Both the position numbers and the translations under genes were made by a program. From NCBI GenBank assembly GCA_036898135.1, contig CM072522.1:34926313-34990312 (forward strand): a DNA stretch of 64,000 nt, in the 5' to 3' direction. The DNA is from Oncomelania hupensis (lineage: Eukaryota > Mollusca > Gastropoda > Littorinimorpha > Pomatiopsidae). Positions 34,887-46,177 of the stretch are shown one piece after another (within the stretch, counting starts at the first letter, position 1; each line of letters starts with the position of its first letter). Under the pieces are notes generated by a model. That model saw nothing but the letters and a program-made list of their open reading frames with translations, was not told the origin of the DNA and did not search any database.

Positions 34887-35773
34887 TCTAGGTCCACAAG
34901 AACATTCTAGCCACTGTCATGGGTTGCCGCCCAGACTTCAGTAGACTCATTACCATCCGTCTGAGAGCAGCCCCTTTCAACATCACCATCATCCAGGCCT
35001 ATGCCCCAACATCAGACTATGATGACAGCGAAGTGGAGGATTTCTATGAAAATCTACAGGCTGTCCTTGACCAAGTGCCGAAGAAGGACATAGTCATAGT
35101 GGAAGACGACTGGAATGCCAAGGTTGGCCAAGATGCGCACCCCAACTGGGGAGACACATGTGGACCCCACTGTAACTACGAGACAAATGACAGGGGTCTG
35201 AGGCTATTAGAGTTTGCCAGATACAAGTTCTGATACTGGCAAACACGCTTGGTGTCCCAAAAAAATCCAGACGATGGACATGGCGCAGTCCCGGCGGGGA
35301 GCATCTCAACCAGATCGACTACATCGTGGTCAAGAAACGCTTCAGACCAAGCATCAACATTGGCAGGACATGCACTTTTCCGGGAGCAGACATCGGAAGC
35401 GACCACGATTCTGGTGATGATGTCTTTCCGGCTCCACTTGAAGAGAGAAAACACAGCAAAGTGCACTAGACTGATTTTGGACCTGGACAAACTGCAAAAC
35501 CCGGAAGTGGCAAAAATATTTCAGGCCACAATTGGAGGGAAATTTGCCCCACTGCTCATTATGGGAGCTGGTGAAGTAGACGTCAACGCAATGACCACCA
35601 CCTTCAACTCAGCTGTGACAGATAAGATCCTTGGCAAGCGCCGGCCAAAGAAGAAGCCGTGGGTCACACCTAAACGTTGGGGATCTGTTTAATAAACGAA
35701 GAGAAATGAAAAAGAAAAAAAAGAACACCTCACAGGCAGGTGATGCATACCGAAAAATCAACATCCGACATCC
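34887..35773 (+). mobile_element. LINE-A endonuclease and linker
   Basis: Begins TVMGCRPDFSRLITIRLRAA, then IIQAYAPTSDYDDSEVEDFY and VPKKDIVIVEDDWNAKVGQD, with the endonuclease Asn-Ala-Lys block intact. It stops at CATCCGACATCCC, where about 18 bases resembling the SINE-like 5' end (reversed) follow. Frameshifted at about 35225. Confidence 0.82.
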
Positions 35774-35789
35774 CGGCAACCCCACGGGG

Positions 35790-36470
35790 GTTGTGCTTGT
35801 TAGTGAGTGCGCGTTGTCAAGGGGGAATGTAGTGTATATGCAATCGTGCGCACTGTGTTTGTAGAGAGTAAACAATAACATGGAACACATATCATCAGAC
35901 TCAAATATAATACAAAATAGATAAAATAAAATAAAATAAAATAAAATAATACTTTTAACAAATAAAATAAATAAAATATACCATAAAATATAATATAAAA
36001 TAAAATGTGATCAAATGCAATCAAATAAAATTAAACAAAAATAAAATAAAATAAAATAAAAATGACAAAAGATTACAAATGAAATTTAAGTTACAAAAAT
36101 AATGAAATAGAATAAAAATTAAATAAAAATGTATTATATATAAAATAAAATATAAAATAAAGAAAATTAAATAAAATTCAACAATAGATTTACAACCAAA
36201 AAAAAAAAAAAAAAAACAACTTTACAACAGCATACTAAATATTTTTTCTGACTGAATATCAACTGTGACCTGATAAGACAAAATCACTCTTAATTCGGGA
36301 ATTGCGCAGTTGACACAGAGGCCAATTAAAAAAAAAAAGGGGGGGGGGTAAGAGAGGGGGGGGAGGGTGATAAATATATCCTCTTACTGACATAACATCT
36401 TGACCTTGTATGGAACGAGAACGAACAATATTTGTTGCATTTTGTCACGGTACTGTTCGATTCTTTGATG
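35790..36470. repeat. AT-rich (AAAAT)n-type low-complexity stretch
   Basis: 35917-36190 is built of AAAAT/AAAT units. A-runs lie at 36199-36216 and G-runs at 36340-36367. Nothing coding is seen. Confidence 0.8.
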
Positions 36471-36472
36471 TA

Positions 36473-36851
36473 CAGGGTGTTCCAAAAGTCTTGGGCACAT
36501 TTTGACATTGAATATTTCCGAAACTATTAAGGATATAAAAACGCATCTGGTAAATTCAGAAAGCTTATAATCTCAATTGTTACATGGAATGTTCAAAGAT
36601 GTTCAATGTGAGCACCATTGGTCACACAACACACATCAAGCCGATAGTCAATTTCTTGCCAAACGCGTCCCAGCATTTTCTGGTTGAGTGAAAGCCATTA
36701 ATGGGTCTGAAAAGAAATTTAAAAAAATCAACAGCTTTACAAAAAAATTAATGTAATTAGCTTTAAAATGGCACAGCTTTAATCTTACTACCATTCATAG
36801 TAATTGAGATATGGGGACTTCAAATGTGCCCAAGACTTTTGGAACACCCTG
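36473..36851 (-). mobile_element. Mariner/IS630-type deletion derivative (379 bp)
   Basis: Inverted ends CAGGGTGTTCCAAAAGTCTT extend to about 27 bp and are flanked by TA on both sides (36471-36472, 36852-36853), the TA duplication of the Tc1/mariner superfamily. Inside, 36595-36690 on the minus strand still encodes about 30 residues, GRVWQEIDYRLDVCCVTNGA then HIEHL, the C-terminus common to these transposases. The rest of the transposase is gone. Confidence 0.85.
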
Positions 36852-37042
36852 TATGTTGGTCAGTCGTTAATTCAGACTATGACCAAGGAACTGCAGAGGA
36901 GGCAACTGATTGCTCAGTAACTGGGCTAGAGGTTGATTACATTGATGAATGCCCAGGGCTACATTCTCACACCCCCAACCAAGCAAAGGGCAACCAGTAA
37001 AAACAGTGCAATGGTGCCCCCTAATTTGAAAGTCGTAGCCCT

Positions 37043-37140
37043 TTAACTCTTTCCCTGCCAATCGACGATATATCGTCGATCTGAGCCGCCATGTTTGTGC
37101 CAATCGACGATATATCGTCGATTTCAGTATTCCGTTTCGT
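37043..37140 (+). mobile_element. piggyBac-like terminal sequence with repeated palindrome
   Basis: TTAACTCTTTCCCTGCCA starts with the TTAA target of piggyBac elements and resembles their ends. It is followed by two exact copies of the 20-bp palindrome ATCGACGATATATCGTCGAT about 37 bp apart, each preceded by GCCA. No second end or transposase was found in the window. Confidence 0.55.
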
Positions 37141-37680
37141 TCCGTTTTTTTGCGCAGTCCAATCCAAGTTTTATTTTAACCAAAGAGAGATAACTCTTCC
37201 TACTTTCGTTCCCGATCGACACGCGCGTGAAAGAAAAAGTAAGTAGCTGTGAAACGAAATCCTACGTCCTGGGAAACCATCGAGCATTGAAAAATTACAC
37301 TTACATAAATGTAAACTGCATTTTACCCTTAGGAGATATCCTTTTTAGGAGATATACCTATCTTTAAAATAATTTGGTCGAAAAGGTAGCTTCGTGTGAT
37401 TTTGATAAAACAAGTCACGAGCGGCAAGTATGCGCGCAGAGTCTTGTTCAATGTTATACGAAAGTTTACCTGCAGCGTGGCATAGAAATAGAACAAAACG
37501 TTTTTGTCTGGAATCATTTCCTCTTATATCGAAGTACTAATTAGTAGACAATGGCATTGTTTTGTAATAACAGAGTCCGCACGAGTCACAACAGAGTACC
37601 CGCATTTGGCACTTAGGCAGTACTTTATGCAAGGACGGTATCGTGGGGAAATTGCCGCCATTAAATGCTTTGGTTGTTTC

Positions 37681-37686
<6 letters not shown>
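37141..37686. other. Intergenic stretch with nothing recognised
   Basis: May be the interior of the putative piggyBac-like element. No coding motif is seen. Confidence 0.4.

Positions 37687-37689
<3 letters not shown>

Positions 37690-37770
<81 letters not shown>
37690..37770. repeat. (AG)n microsatellite
   Basis: About 40 AG units with one AAAG interruption. Confidence 0.97.
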
Positions 37771-37795
37771 GAGGAGGAAATAATTCTTTATTTAA

Positions 37796-39190
37796 CGAAG
37801 GTAGTAGAATTACCAGTGGTCTGCTCATGTACATCTGGCCCTCGCCCTAAAGAGGGACTAGTCTAATGAAACTACTAAACAGCGTTAAAACGATTACACG
37901 TTACAGATAAACTTCAGTAAGAACACATGTATGTACATGACATGCATTGCAAGTAATGGGAGGTGGAGTTGCACATCAATTTTAATTTCAATCTTTAGAT
38001 CAATTGGTTTTCAAGCAACAAAACTTAGAAGACATTATGCATATTAACTAGCACATGCATTATTTCCCAAAGTTAATGAAAAAAAAAACAATATACATTG
38101 CATAAAATCACCCGTAGTAAACAATATAAATGAGCTTGTATGGAAAAAATAAAATTCTTCTTCTTTTCTTACATGTGCAATGAAAGCAACATTTCTTTTG
38201 ATTTCATAAGATGGGAAGCATATTTGCTCTTAAAAGTATTCATGTTGATAGTTTGTATCCGAAAGTTTAGGAGAGAGTTCCAGAGACTGCTACCTGAATA
38301 ATTTAAAGTAGATCAATCCCGGGAAGAGAAGTGTTCAATCTCATACCCCCGTTGGGTTGCCGGGGGTTTCAGTACAAATAGTCTCCCCACTTGCTGGAAA
38401 TGTAGTGCTTTAAATTCCCACTGTCACTGTCTTTCTCATTCCTGCTCTGTTCTATCAATCTGCTATACTATCTTCTTCTTCGCTAGACCAGTAATTTCCT
38501 TTTCTCTTGAAAACTCTTCCGGGACAAGACTCCTTATTTATGTAATGAGGTCTGTTGGATCAGCTTGGGAATATTGGACACTTTCTGCCAGGCGGTCACT
38601 AGGGCTTCCTATGATGTTATTATTTAGCAATGTAGGCATTTTATATGTATGTGTTTTGTTAATAATTTATAATGATGTTTGTATTCTATTTTGTTTTTGT
38701 AAACGGGGGTTCGATAAATTAGAGTACAGCCTCAGCGTCCCCTGCGTGGGATGTCTTTATTGTAAAGTGACTGGCTGGTGGAGAGCTTTCAGTTTTACCA
38801 CTAGGGTTGTTTCAGCCGATCTTTTATGCGGATCAGGGGTTGTCCGGTCCTGATTTGGCTCGGAAGAGTCCGCTGGACCTAAAGCAATAATCATGTAATG
38901 TAATGTAATGTTCAATCTCATGACTTGGCCTGAAGTTATCAAAGTGAATTTTGAGCATATAGTTTCTGGTGCATATCCAGTGATAATTTTGTGCACAGAC
39001 GAACCCTTATTATAGGCCATCCTTGCTTTTAGAGGGAGAACCCTTAAGTTTATGTAGTCTAACTCACAAAGGGTTGCTTTCTTTAATAGGAATACTTTAA
39101 GAGTACGTTTGTGTACTCTAATAAATGGTTTAATTGTATTATCACTGGCTGAGTCACATAACGTAGATGCGTAATCCATGGCTGCCTGAA
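37796..39190 (-). mobile_element. LINE-C 3' part: RT C-terminal region and 3' UTR, split by a SINE-like insertion
   Basis: The minus strand 39179-38925 encodes YASTLCDSASDNTIKPFIRV, then HKRTLKVFLLKKATL and YNKGSSVHKIITGYAPETI, the region after the RT core in CR1/L2/jockey-like LINEs. After the insertion at 38345-38908 the frame continues with FSSRD, STLNYSGSSLWNSLLNFRI and the stop. A 3' UTR ends near 37796 with GTTAAATAAAG. Frameshifts mark it as dead. Confidence 0.78.
38345..38908 (+). mobile_element. SINE-like element copy S8, full length with TSD
   Basis: ACCCCCGTTGGGTTGCCGGG to (TAATG)n, about 564 bp, flanked by the exact 13-bp repeat TGTTCAATCTCAT at 38332-38344 and 38909-38921. It is inserted in LINE-C coding sequence, the clearest nested insertion of this family. 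Confidence 0.93.
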
Positions 39191-39253
39191 TATTTGCATT
39201 GAAGAATAACTTCCTTCATCAAAATTTAGGAAGTGCTTGATTCCAGTTAGAAG

Positions 39254-39257
<4 letters not shown>

Positions 39258-39348
<91 letters not shown>

Positions 39349-39420
39349 TTAACGGATTTTTATATAGCGGGTACTCCAGCCTACGACCAGACTCAACGCG
39401 CTTTACATAGATACATTTTC
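39258..39420. repeat. (TAA)n array with retroelement-type tail
   Basis: About 30 TAA units, then ACGGATTTTTATATAGCGGG and CTCAACGCGCTTTACAT, the form of a LINE/SINE 3' end. Confidence 0.85.
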
Positions 39421-40130
39421 TTGGACATTGCTTTGGAAAGTTTATTTTTTTTAATGTGATTTGACCAAGACTGGTTGCTATCAATGTCGATGCACCAACA
39501 CTTTATGATGGCTGACTTTTTTTTTAAATAATGTGATTACTAACCGTTAAAATTCCGAATTGTTGAGGTTATTTTCTGTCGTTTTTGTCTAGTTGTTATT
39601 ATCATGCATTTGTTTTCTTGGACGGTTACTGGGCATATCGTTTAGCTCAGTCCATTCGGTCAACTGGTTTCAACTTTCCGCCTGTGCATTGGCGAATGTG
39701 CAGCATTCCGACTATCTTCAACGGCAATATCAAGAACTAGGCCTACATTCACACTATCACAGAACAGTAGGGACCATTCATGGATTCAGATACAAACATT
39801 ATTTGAATTACTACATCAGGTATTGTTCTTTTATAGCGCATAGTGATTTTCCATCTCAAGACCTACGTGCTCAAGGCTCTGGCCCGAGATCAGGCGTTGG
39901 TCTGTGGGTGCACAGACGGCTTTTGTGGCCGATTCACGCCGTGCATGTTCTCTGGCAGTGTGGACAGGGAGTAGATCGCTGAAACCAGCAGTCCTGGCCT
40001 GCCTCCAGTAGCATCCAGTAGCACAGCTGCTTCCTTCCTCCCTTTTGGATTAACAAGGCGACAGAGCCCCTGCGAGCAACACACACATAAAAAACTATGG
40101 TCAAGCCACAACCAGACAGCCGTTCATTAT
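39421..40130. other. Intergenic stretch with one unrecognised 129-codon ORF
   Basis: The plus ORF 39593-39982 has no motif I recognise. No splice context is evident. Confidence 0.35.
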
Positions 40131-40139
40131 TTATTTATA

Positions 40140-40610
40140 CCACAAAAAGGGAATGATGATGATGATGATGTCCACTTGTATGGCGCACATATCCATGCTG
40201 GCAGCATGCTCAGGGCGCAGGGGGTTGGGGGAAAAAGGGTGAAAAAAAAAAACCAAAAAAAACAAAAAAAAAACTTCTCTATGTATACACTTAAAAATAG
40301 TCAAAAAAGATACGTCTTTAGACGCCTCTTGAAAGAGTCCAGTGTCTCTACGACTCTCAAGTCCTGGGGGAGAGTGTTCCACAATGCTGGGCCACAGTGG
40401 GAGAAGGAGCGGTGACCCAAACGCCTCTTCCTGTGACCATCCACACTTGGAACGGACAACATAAACTGGGAAGAGGAGCGAAGGCGCCTTGAGGGTTTGT
40501 GGGTAGGGACAATGTCTCTCAAGTACCGGGGAGAGGTGGGGTCATGGACACACTTGTAGCACAAGGAGAGGACTTTGTGGTCAATGCATGGGATTCTTCA
40601 TTTGAATGAC
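40140..40610 (-). mobile_element. LINE 3' end fragment (C-terminal remnant)
   Basis: The minus frame 40564-40301 contains CYKCVHDPTSPRYLRDIV, then RKRRLGHRSFSHCGPALWNT and LPQDLRVVETLDSFKRRLKT, a widespread LINE RT C-terminal block. The 3' side has the CATGCTCAGGGCGC/(ATG)n tail form. The coding end is still open. Confidence 0.75.
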
Positions 40611-40754
40611 ATATGTGACAACTTAGTCTGATAAATGTTGGCAGTGTGATTTCACACTACCTAAATACGAGGTTTGCCTTCTGTGTGTCGACAGTGTGGT
40701 ATACGTATGATATATTTAACAATCAACACTTAGATGCATTGCGTGGACTCTCCG

Positions 40755-41407
40755 ACAGACCATCACACTAGATTTTGGACAACACGATGACATGCCCACA
40801 GTGGTGAAGAAACGGAAACTCCGATGGTATGGAAAAACGTCACCAGAGCATCAGGTCTTGCAAAGACCATCCTACAAGGCATGGTGCAAGGAGGCAGAAG
40901 ACTAGGGAGACAGAAAAAGAGGTGAGAATACACCATTCAAAAATAGACTGGCTTGACGCTGGGCAAAACCATGAGGGCTGCTGAGGACGGAAAAATGGAG
41001 TATGCTGGTTAAACGATCATCTGTGGTATCCCAACGACTTTTGAGTTACAGGATAGGACTTGGATGTTCGCCGACAAGGAGTGAGAAATTGACATTTGCT
41101 TTAAGGTAGTCAGGTACGTCGATTCGTGTATCATTTTGCGCATACGTCCAAGGCAAATCCCTCAACACAGTGCGTAGCTTCAAATATTTAGGAGCCATAG
41201 TATCAAACAATGGGTCCCGAAAGGAAGTCCTCTCCAGGATCGCATAAATAACTGCTGCCCTGACAGGGTTGAAGCTCAATTGAGAATAAACTGGCTTTAT
41301 ACTGAGTGAAGCCATGAGAGTTGCTGATGACAAAGAAAGATGGAGTACGCTGGTTAAACGATCATCCGTGGTGCCCCAACGACCTTCGAGTTACGGGATA
41401 GGATAGG
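40755..41407 (+). mobile_element. LINE-A 3' fragments, two in tandem
   Basis: 40755-41061 covers the C-terminal region (GAAACGGAAACTCCGATGGT, then ACGATCATCTGTGGT) with a short tail. 41150-41407 starts upstream in the RT thumb (CTTCAAATATTTAGGAGCCA), has an internal deletion, and ends with CGACCTTCGAGTTACGGGAT and a GGATA tail. Both are decayed. Confidence 0.72.
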
Positions 41408-41419
41408 ACACATAGAAAA

Positions 41420-42960
41420 AAGAGAGAGGCTGTTCTGGACTTGTCCTATTTAAACTCCCCTGTAAGTGGGGAGGTGGGGGCTGTTCTGGATCTGTCCCAG
41501 TTTGACTACTCTTAGTGGTTAATGGTTATGATTAGGAATACTGTTCGGACCTGTCCCAGTTTAACTTCCCTTTTGTGTTTTGTAAGTGTGCTTGGGGGGC
41601 TGTTCTGGACCTGTTCCATGGTCCAGTTTATCTCCCCTTCTGTATTTTATGAGCGTGTTGGTGGGGGGGGGGGGGGCGGGGAATAAGGGGTGGGCTGTTT
41701 GAGTTTAACTCCCCATTTGTGTTCTTTTGTGTTTGAGAGTGTTGCGGAGGGGGGTGGCAGTTCTGGGCCTGTTCCAGTTTAATTCCCCTTCTATGTTTTA
41801 TGAGTGTGTTGGTGTGGGGGACTGTTTTGGACCTGTTCCAGTTAATCTCCCCTTCGGTTTTGTTATTAATGTGATGGGGGTGGAGTTCGGTGAGGGATTT
41901 GTGTTCTGGACCTGTCCCTTGGTGAAGGGCCTAGTGGTAAATAGTTAAGTTGGGGTTTAACTCCCTGCGGGTTGATAGGTTTGTTTAAAGGGGCTGCTGT
42001 GGACCTGTGCCAGTCTAACTCCCCTTTTGTATTTTGTATGTTGTGGAGGAGGGACTGTTTTGGACCTGTCTCAGTATAACTCCTCTTTTGTGTATTTAGT
42101 GTGGGATTTAAGTGTGTTTGGAGGCTGACCTGGACCTGTCTCAGTTAAGCTCTCCTGAAGTGTGGTTACTAGTTACGTTTAAAGGAAGAGGGGTGGGAGG
42201 GGGCTGTTCTGGACCTTTCACAGTTTAGCTCTTGTTAGTGTTTTATAAGCGTTCTTGGGGGCTGTTAAGGACCTGTCTCAGTATAAGTCCCCGGGTCAAG
42301 GGCATGCAGTGGTTAAAAATGTATCTCCCTAAGGGCTGGACCTGTCTCGGTATAAGTCCCCGGGTCAAAAGCATGTGGTGGTTAAAAATGTATCTCCATA
42401 GTGGCTGTTGTGGACCTGTTCCAGATTAACTCCCCTTTAGCGTTTTATAAATGTTTTGTTTCGGGGCTGTTGTGGACATGTCCTGTATTGACTCTCCTCT
42501 TGCTAACCTATAACCATAGCTAACCTATAACCATTGCTAACCAGATCGGGAGCCAGTATGGACCTGATCCAATCTGACCCCCTTCTTCCCACTTCACCCC
42601 GAGTGTTCCAGCGTGACACCCCAGGAGTTGGTTTGGTACAGTTAAAATTGTCCCAAAATCACTCCATAGAATGCATCTGGGACTGTGTCAGATTTATTCT
42701 CCATTGAAAATGGCGCTGTTTTGACAAAGGTCCAGTTTTGTTTTTCTGTTTCAAAATTGTCCAATGCCAAAGTAACACCCTGGGAGCTGTCCTGGCACAC
42801 ATAGAGTCAGTCCAGTTCATGACTTTGATCGTCCTTATGTAATCTTCATTCCCCGAATAACTCCAGAGAGTTGATTTGGAACTGAAGGGGGCCACTCTGG
42901 GCCATGACCAGAATAACTCCCCGTGGAGTTAATCTGGGTTTGGACTGTAACTACTCCGAG
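41420..42960 (+). repeat. Degenerate satellite, period about 85-115 bp
   Basis: More than ten loose units, each with GGGCTGTTCTGGACCTGTCC, then CAGTTTAACTCCCCTT and a G/T-rich spacer with TTTTGTGTTTTGTAAG. Units after 42540 are more distant. Nothing coding is seen. Confidence 0.8.
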
Positions 42961-43159
42961 GAATAACACTGGTAATTAGAGGGGGGGGGGGGGGAATGGG
43001 AGGGGGCTTTTTCGGTACGTTACATCTAGAAACGTTGGGTCTATTCAATTCAATGCCAGAACCAGCAGAGCAATGCCATAGCTTACTTCATATTTATTGT
43101 TAGTGTTTATGTTTTCCTTTTGTCTGAGTTTAGTGTTCTGTATGTTTTATCTCATTCAT

Positions 43160-43171
43160 TCATTCATTCAT

Positions 43172-43254
<83 letters not shown>

Positions 43255-43255
43255 T
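43160..43255. repeat. (CATT)n/(TTA)n microsatellite
   Basis: A few CATT units, then about 28 TTA units. Confidence 0.95.
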
Positions 43256-43319
43256 TTATTTTCATTTTATTTTTATCTGTGTGAAGTGTACATGTCTTTT
43301 ATCGCGTTCATTATTACTG

Positions 43320-44025
43320 TTATTATGTGTTATTATTGATATCGTGTGTTATTACTGATATAATGTGTTATTACTGATATGTGTTATTACTGTTATCATG
43401 TGTTATTACTGTTATCATGTGTTGTTACTGTTATTATGTGTTCTTACTGTTATCATGTGTTATTACTGTTATCATGTGTTCTTACTGTTATCATGTGTTA
43501 TTACTGTTATTATGTGTTATTACTGTTATCATGTGTTCTTACTGTTATCATGTGTTATTACTGTTATTATGTGTTATTACTGTTATCATGTGTTATTACT
43601 GTTATCATGTGTTATTACTGTTATCATGTGTTATTATTGTTATTATGTGTTATTACTGTTATTATGTGTTATTACTGTTATTATGTGTTATTACTGTTAT
43701 CATGTGTTATTACTGTTATTATGTGTTATTACTGTTATTATGTGTTATTACTGTTATTATGTGTTATTACTGTTATTATGTGTTATTACTGTTATCATGT
43801 GTTATTACTGTTATTATGTGTTATTATTGTTATTATGTGTTATTACTGTTATTATGTGTTATTACTGTTATTATGTGTTATTACTGTTATCATGTGTTAT
43901 TACTGTTATTATGTGTTATTACTGTTATCATGTGTTATTATTGTTATCATGTGTTGTTACTGTTATTATGTGTTCTTACTGTTATCATGTGTTATTACTG
44001 TTATTATGTGTTATTACTGTTATTA
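43320..44025 (+). repeat. 19-bp minisatellite, about 35 copies (array 2)
   Basis: Units TGTTATTACTGTTATCATG, with T/C variation at one site. All three plus frames stay open for 218-267 codons. It ends at the 5' side of SINE-like copy S9. Confidence 0.96.
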
Positions 44026-44645
44026 TCCTCCCCGTAAGGGTGCCGGGGGTTTCAGTATAAATAGTATCCCCACTTTCTGGAAATTTAGTGCTTTAAATTC
44101 CCACTGGGCTCTCTTTCTCCGTTGTTCTTTCTCATTCCTACTCTGTTCTTTCAATCTACTATACTATCTTCTTCTTCGCTAGACCAGTCACCTACCTTTT
44201 TTCTTGAGAACTCTTCCTGGACCAAACTCCTCATTTGTGTGAGGTTTGTTGGATCACCTTGGGAATATTGGACGCTTTCTGCCAAATGGTTACTAAGGCT
44301 TCCTAAGATGTAAATATTTGGCAATGTAGGCATTTTATATGTATGTGTTTTGTTGATATTTTATAATGATGTTTATATTCTATTTTGTTTTTTTTAAACG
44401 GGGGTTCGATACATTAGAGTATAGCCTCAGCGTCCCCTGCGTGGGATGCCTTTATTGTAAAGTGGCCAGCTGGTAGAGTTCCTTTAGTGTTATCACTGGG
44501 GTTGTTTTGGCAGATCTTTTATGCGGATCAGGGAAGAGTCCTCTTTCAGCGAAGTTGTGGTTTTGATTTTGTGGTCCTGATTCGCCTCTGTGCAGTCCGC
44601 TGGATCATTTATGCAAGGAATAACTAACTAACTAATTAACTAACA
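44026..44645 (+). mobile_element. SINE-like element copy S9 (TAAC-tail subfamily)
   Basis: CTCCCCGTAAGGGTGCCGGG at the 5' end, ending GTCCGCTGGATCATTTATGC with (TAAC)n at the 3' end. Full length, moderately diverged. Confidence 0.85.
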
Positions 44646-44831
44646 TGCACGCTCACAGGCACACACGCACCACAGATATAAAACATTATGGACTTTCTCC
44701 ATCTCGTTCGCGTGCACGCAAATACACTCATTTTAGTTCTTCAAAACTTATATGGAAGTGTAGAGCAGTATAGTATAGTGAAGTGTAGTGTAGTGTAATG
44801 TAACGTAGTGCAGTGTAGTTACGCTTAGCAT

Positions 44832-45413
44832 TACATTACATTACATGATTATTGCTTTAGGTCCAGCGGACTCTTCCGAGCCAAATCAGGACCGGACAAC
44901 CCCTGATCCGCATAAAAGATCTGCTGAAACAACCCTAGTGGTAACACTGAAAGCTCTCCACCAGCCAGTCCCTTTACAATAAAGACATCCCACGCAGGGG
45001 ACGCCGAGGCTGTACTCTAATTTATCGAACCCCCGTTTACAAAAACAAAATAGAATACAAACATCATTAAAAATTATCAACAAAACATATACATATAAAA
45101 TGCCTACATTGCTAAATAATAACATCATAGGAAGCCCCAGTGGCCACCTGGCACAAAGCGTCCAATATTCCCAAGCTGATCCAACAGACCTCATACACAA
45201 ATGAGGAGTCTTGTCCTGGAAGAATTTTCAAGAAAAAAGGTAGGTTACTGGTCTGGCAAAGAAGAAGATAGTATAGCAGATTGATAGAACAGAGCAGGAA
45301 TGAGAAAGAGCAAATGAGAAAGACAGCGACAGTGGGAATTTAAAGCACTAAATTTCCAGAAAGTGGGGATACTATTTATACTGAGAACCCCGGCACCCCA
45401 ACGGGGGTGTTAA
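44832..45413 (-). mobile_element. SINE-like element copy S10, full length with TSD
   Basis: (CATTA)n at the left, CGGCACCCCAACGGGGGTG at the right, flanked by GCTTAGCAT at 44823-44831 and 45414-45422. Confidence 0.9.
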
Positions 45414-45439
45414 GCTTAGCATGGCATTGTATAGTATTA

Positions 45440-45576
45440 GTATTAGTATAGCCTAGTATAGTATAATATAATATAGTATAGAATAGTATAGTATAGTATA
45501 GTATAGTATAGTATAGTATAGTATAGTATAGTATAGTATAGTATAGTAGTATAGTATAGTATAGTATAGTATAGTA
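45440..45576. repeat. (TATAG)n array, left part
   Basis: About 25 TATAG units. The same repeat resumes at 46164-46178 and 47938-48056, so one array seems to have been split by two retroposon insertions. Confidence 0.93.
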
Positions 45577-46163
45577 TTACATTACATTACATTACATGAT
45601 TATTGCTTTAGGTCCAGTGGACTCTTCCGAGCCAAATCAGGACCGGACAACCCCCGATCCGCATAAAAGATCTGCTGAAACAACCCTAGTGGTAAAACTG
45701 AATGCTCTCCACTAGCCAGTCACTTTACAATAAAGACATCCCATCCCACGCAGGGGACGCTGAGGCTATGCTCTAATTTATGGAAACCCCGTTTACAAAA
45801 ACAAAATAGAATACAAACATCATTATAAATTATCAACAAAACACATACATATAAAATGCCTACATTGCTAAATAATAACATCATAGGAAGCCCCAGTGAC
45901 CACCTGGCAGAAAGCGTCCAATATTCCCAAGCCGATCCAACAGATCTCACACACAAAAAGGAGTCTTGTCCCGGAAGAGTTTTGAAGAAAAAAGTTAGGT
46001 GACTGGTCTAGCGAAGAAGAAGATAGTATAGCAGATTGATAGAACAGAGCAGGAATGAGAAAGAACAAATGTGAAAGACAGTGACATTGGGAATTTTAAG
46101 CACTAAATTTTTAGAAAGTGGGGATACTATTTATACTGAAACCCCCGGGACCCCAACGGGGGT
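45577..46163 (-). mobile_element. SINE-like element copy S11, full length in TATAG array
   Basis: (CATTA)n tail at the left and CCCCCGGGACCCCAACGGGG at the right. Both flanks are TATAG repeat, so the TSD lies in the array. Confidence 0.9.
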
Positions 46164-46177
46164 ATAGTATAGTATAG

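Noticed and set aside
34041..34897. Three minus-strand ORFs of 203-270 codons rich in Leu, Tyr, Cys
   Set aside because: All are products of the 19-bp array read in different frames.
38545..38853. ~100-codon ORF (MRSVGSAWEYWTLSARWSLG...) repeated at 4852, 10975, 14727, 44886, 45720
   Set aside because: It is inside the SINE-like element and similar in every copy because the copies are young. Some copies lose the frame, and no protein family or start context is visible.
43365..44182. Three plus-strand ORFs of 218-267 codons resembling membrane proteins
   Set aside because: Translations of the 19-bp array in all frames; the hydrophobicity comes from the repeat.
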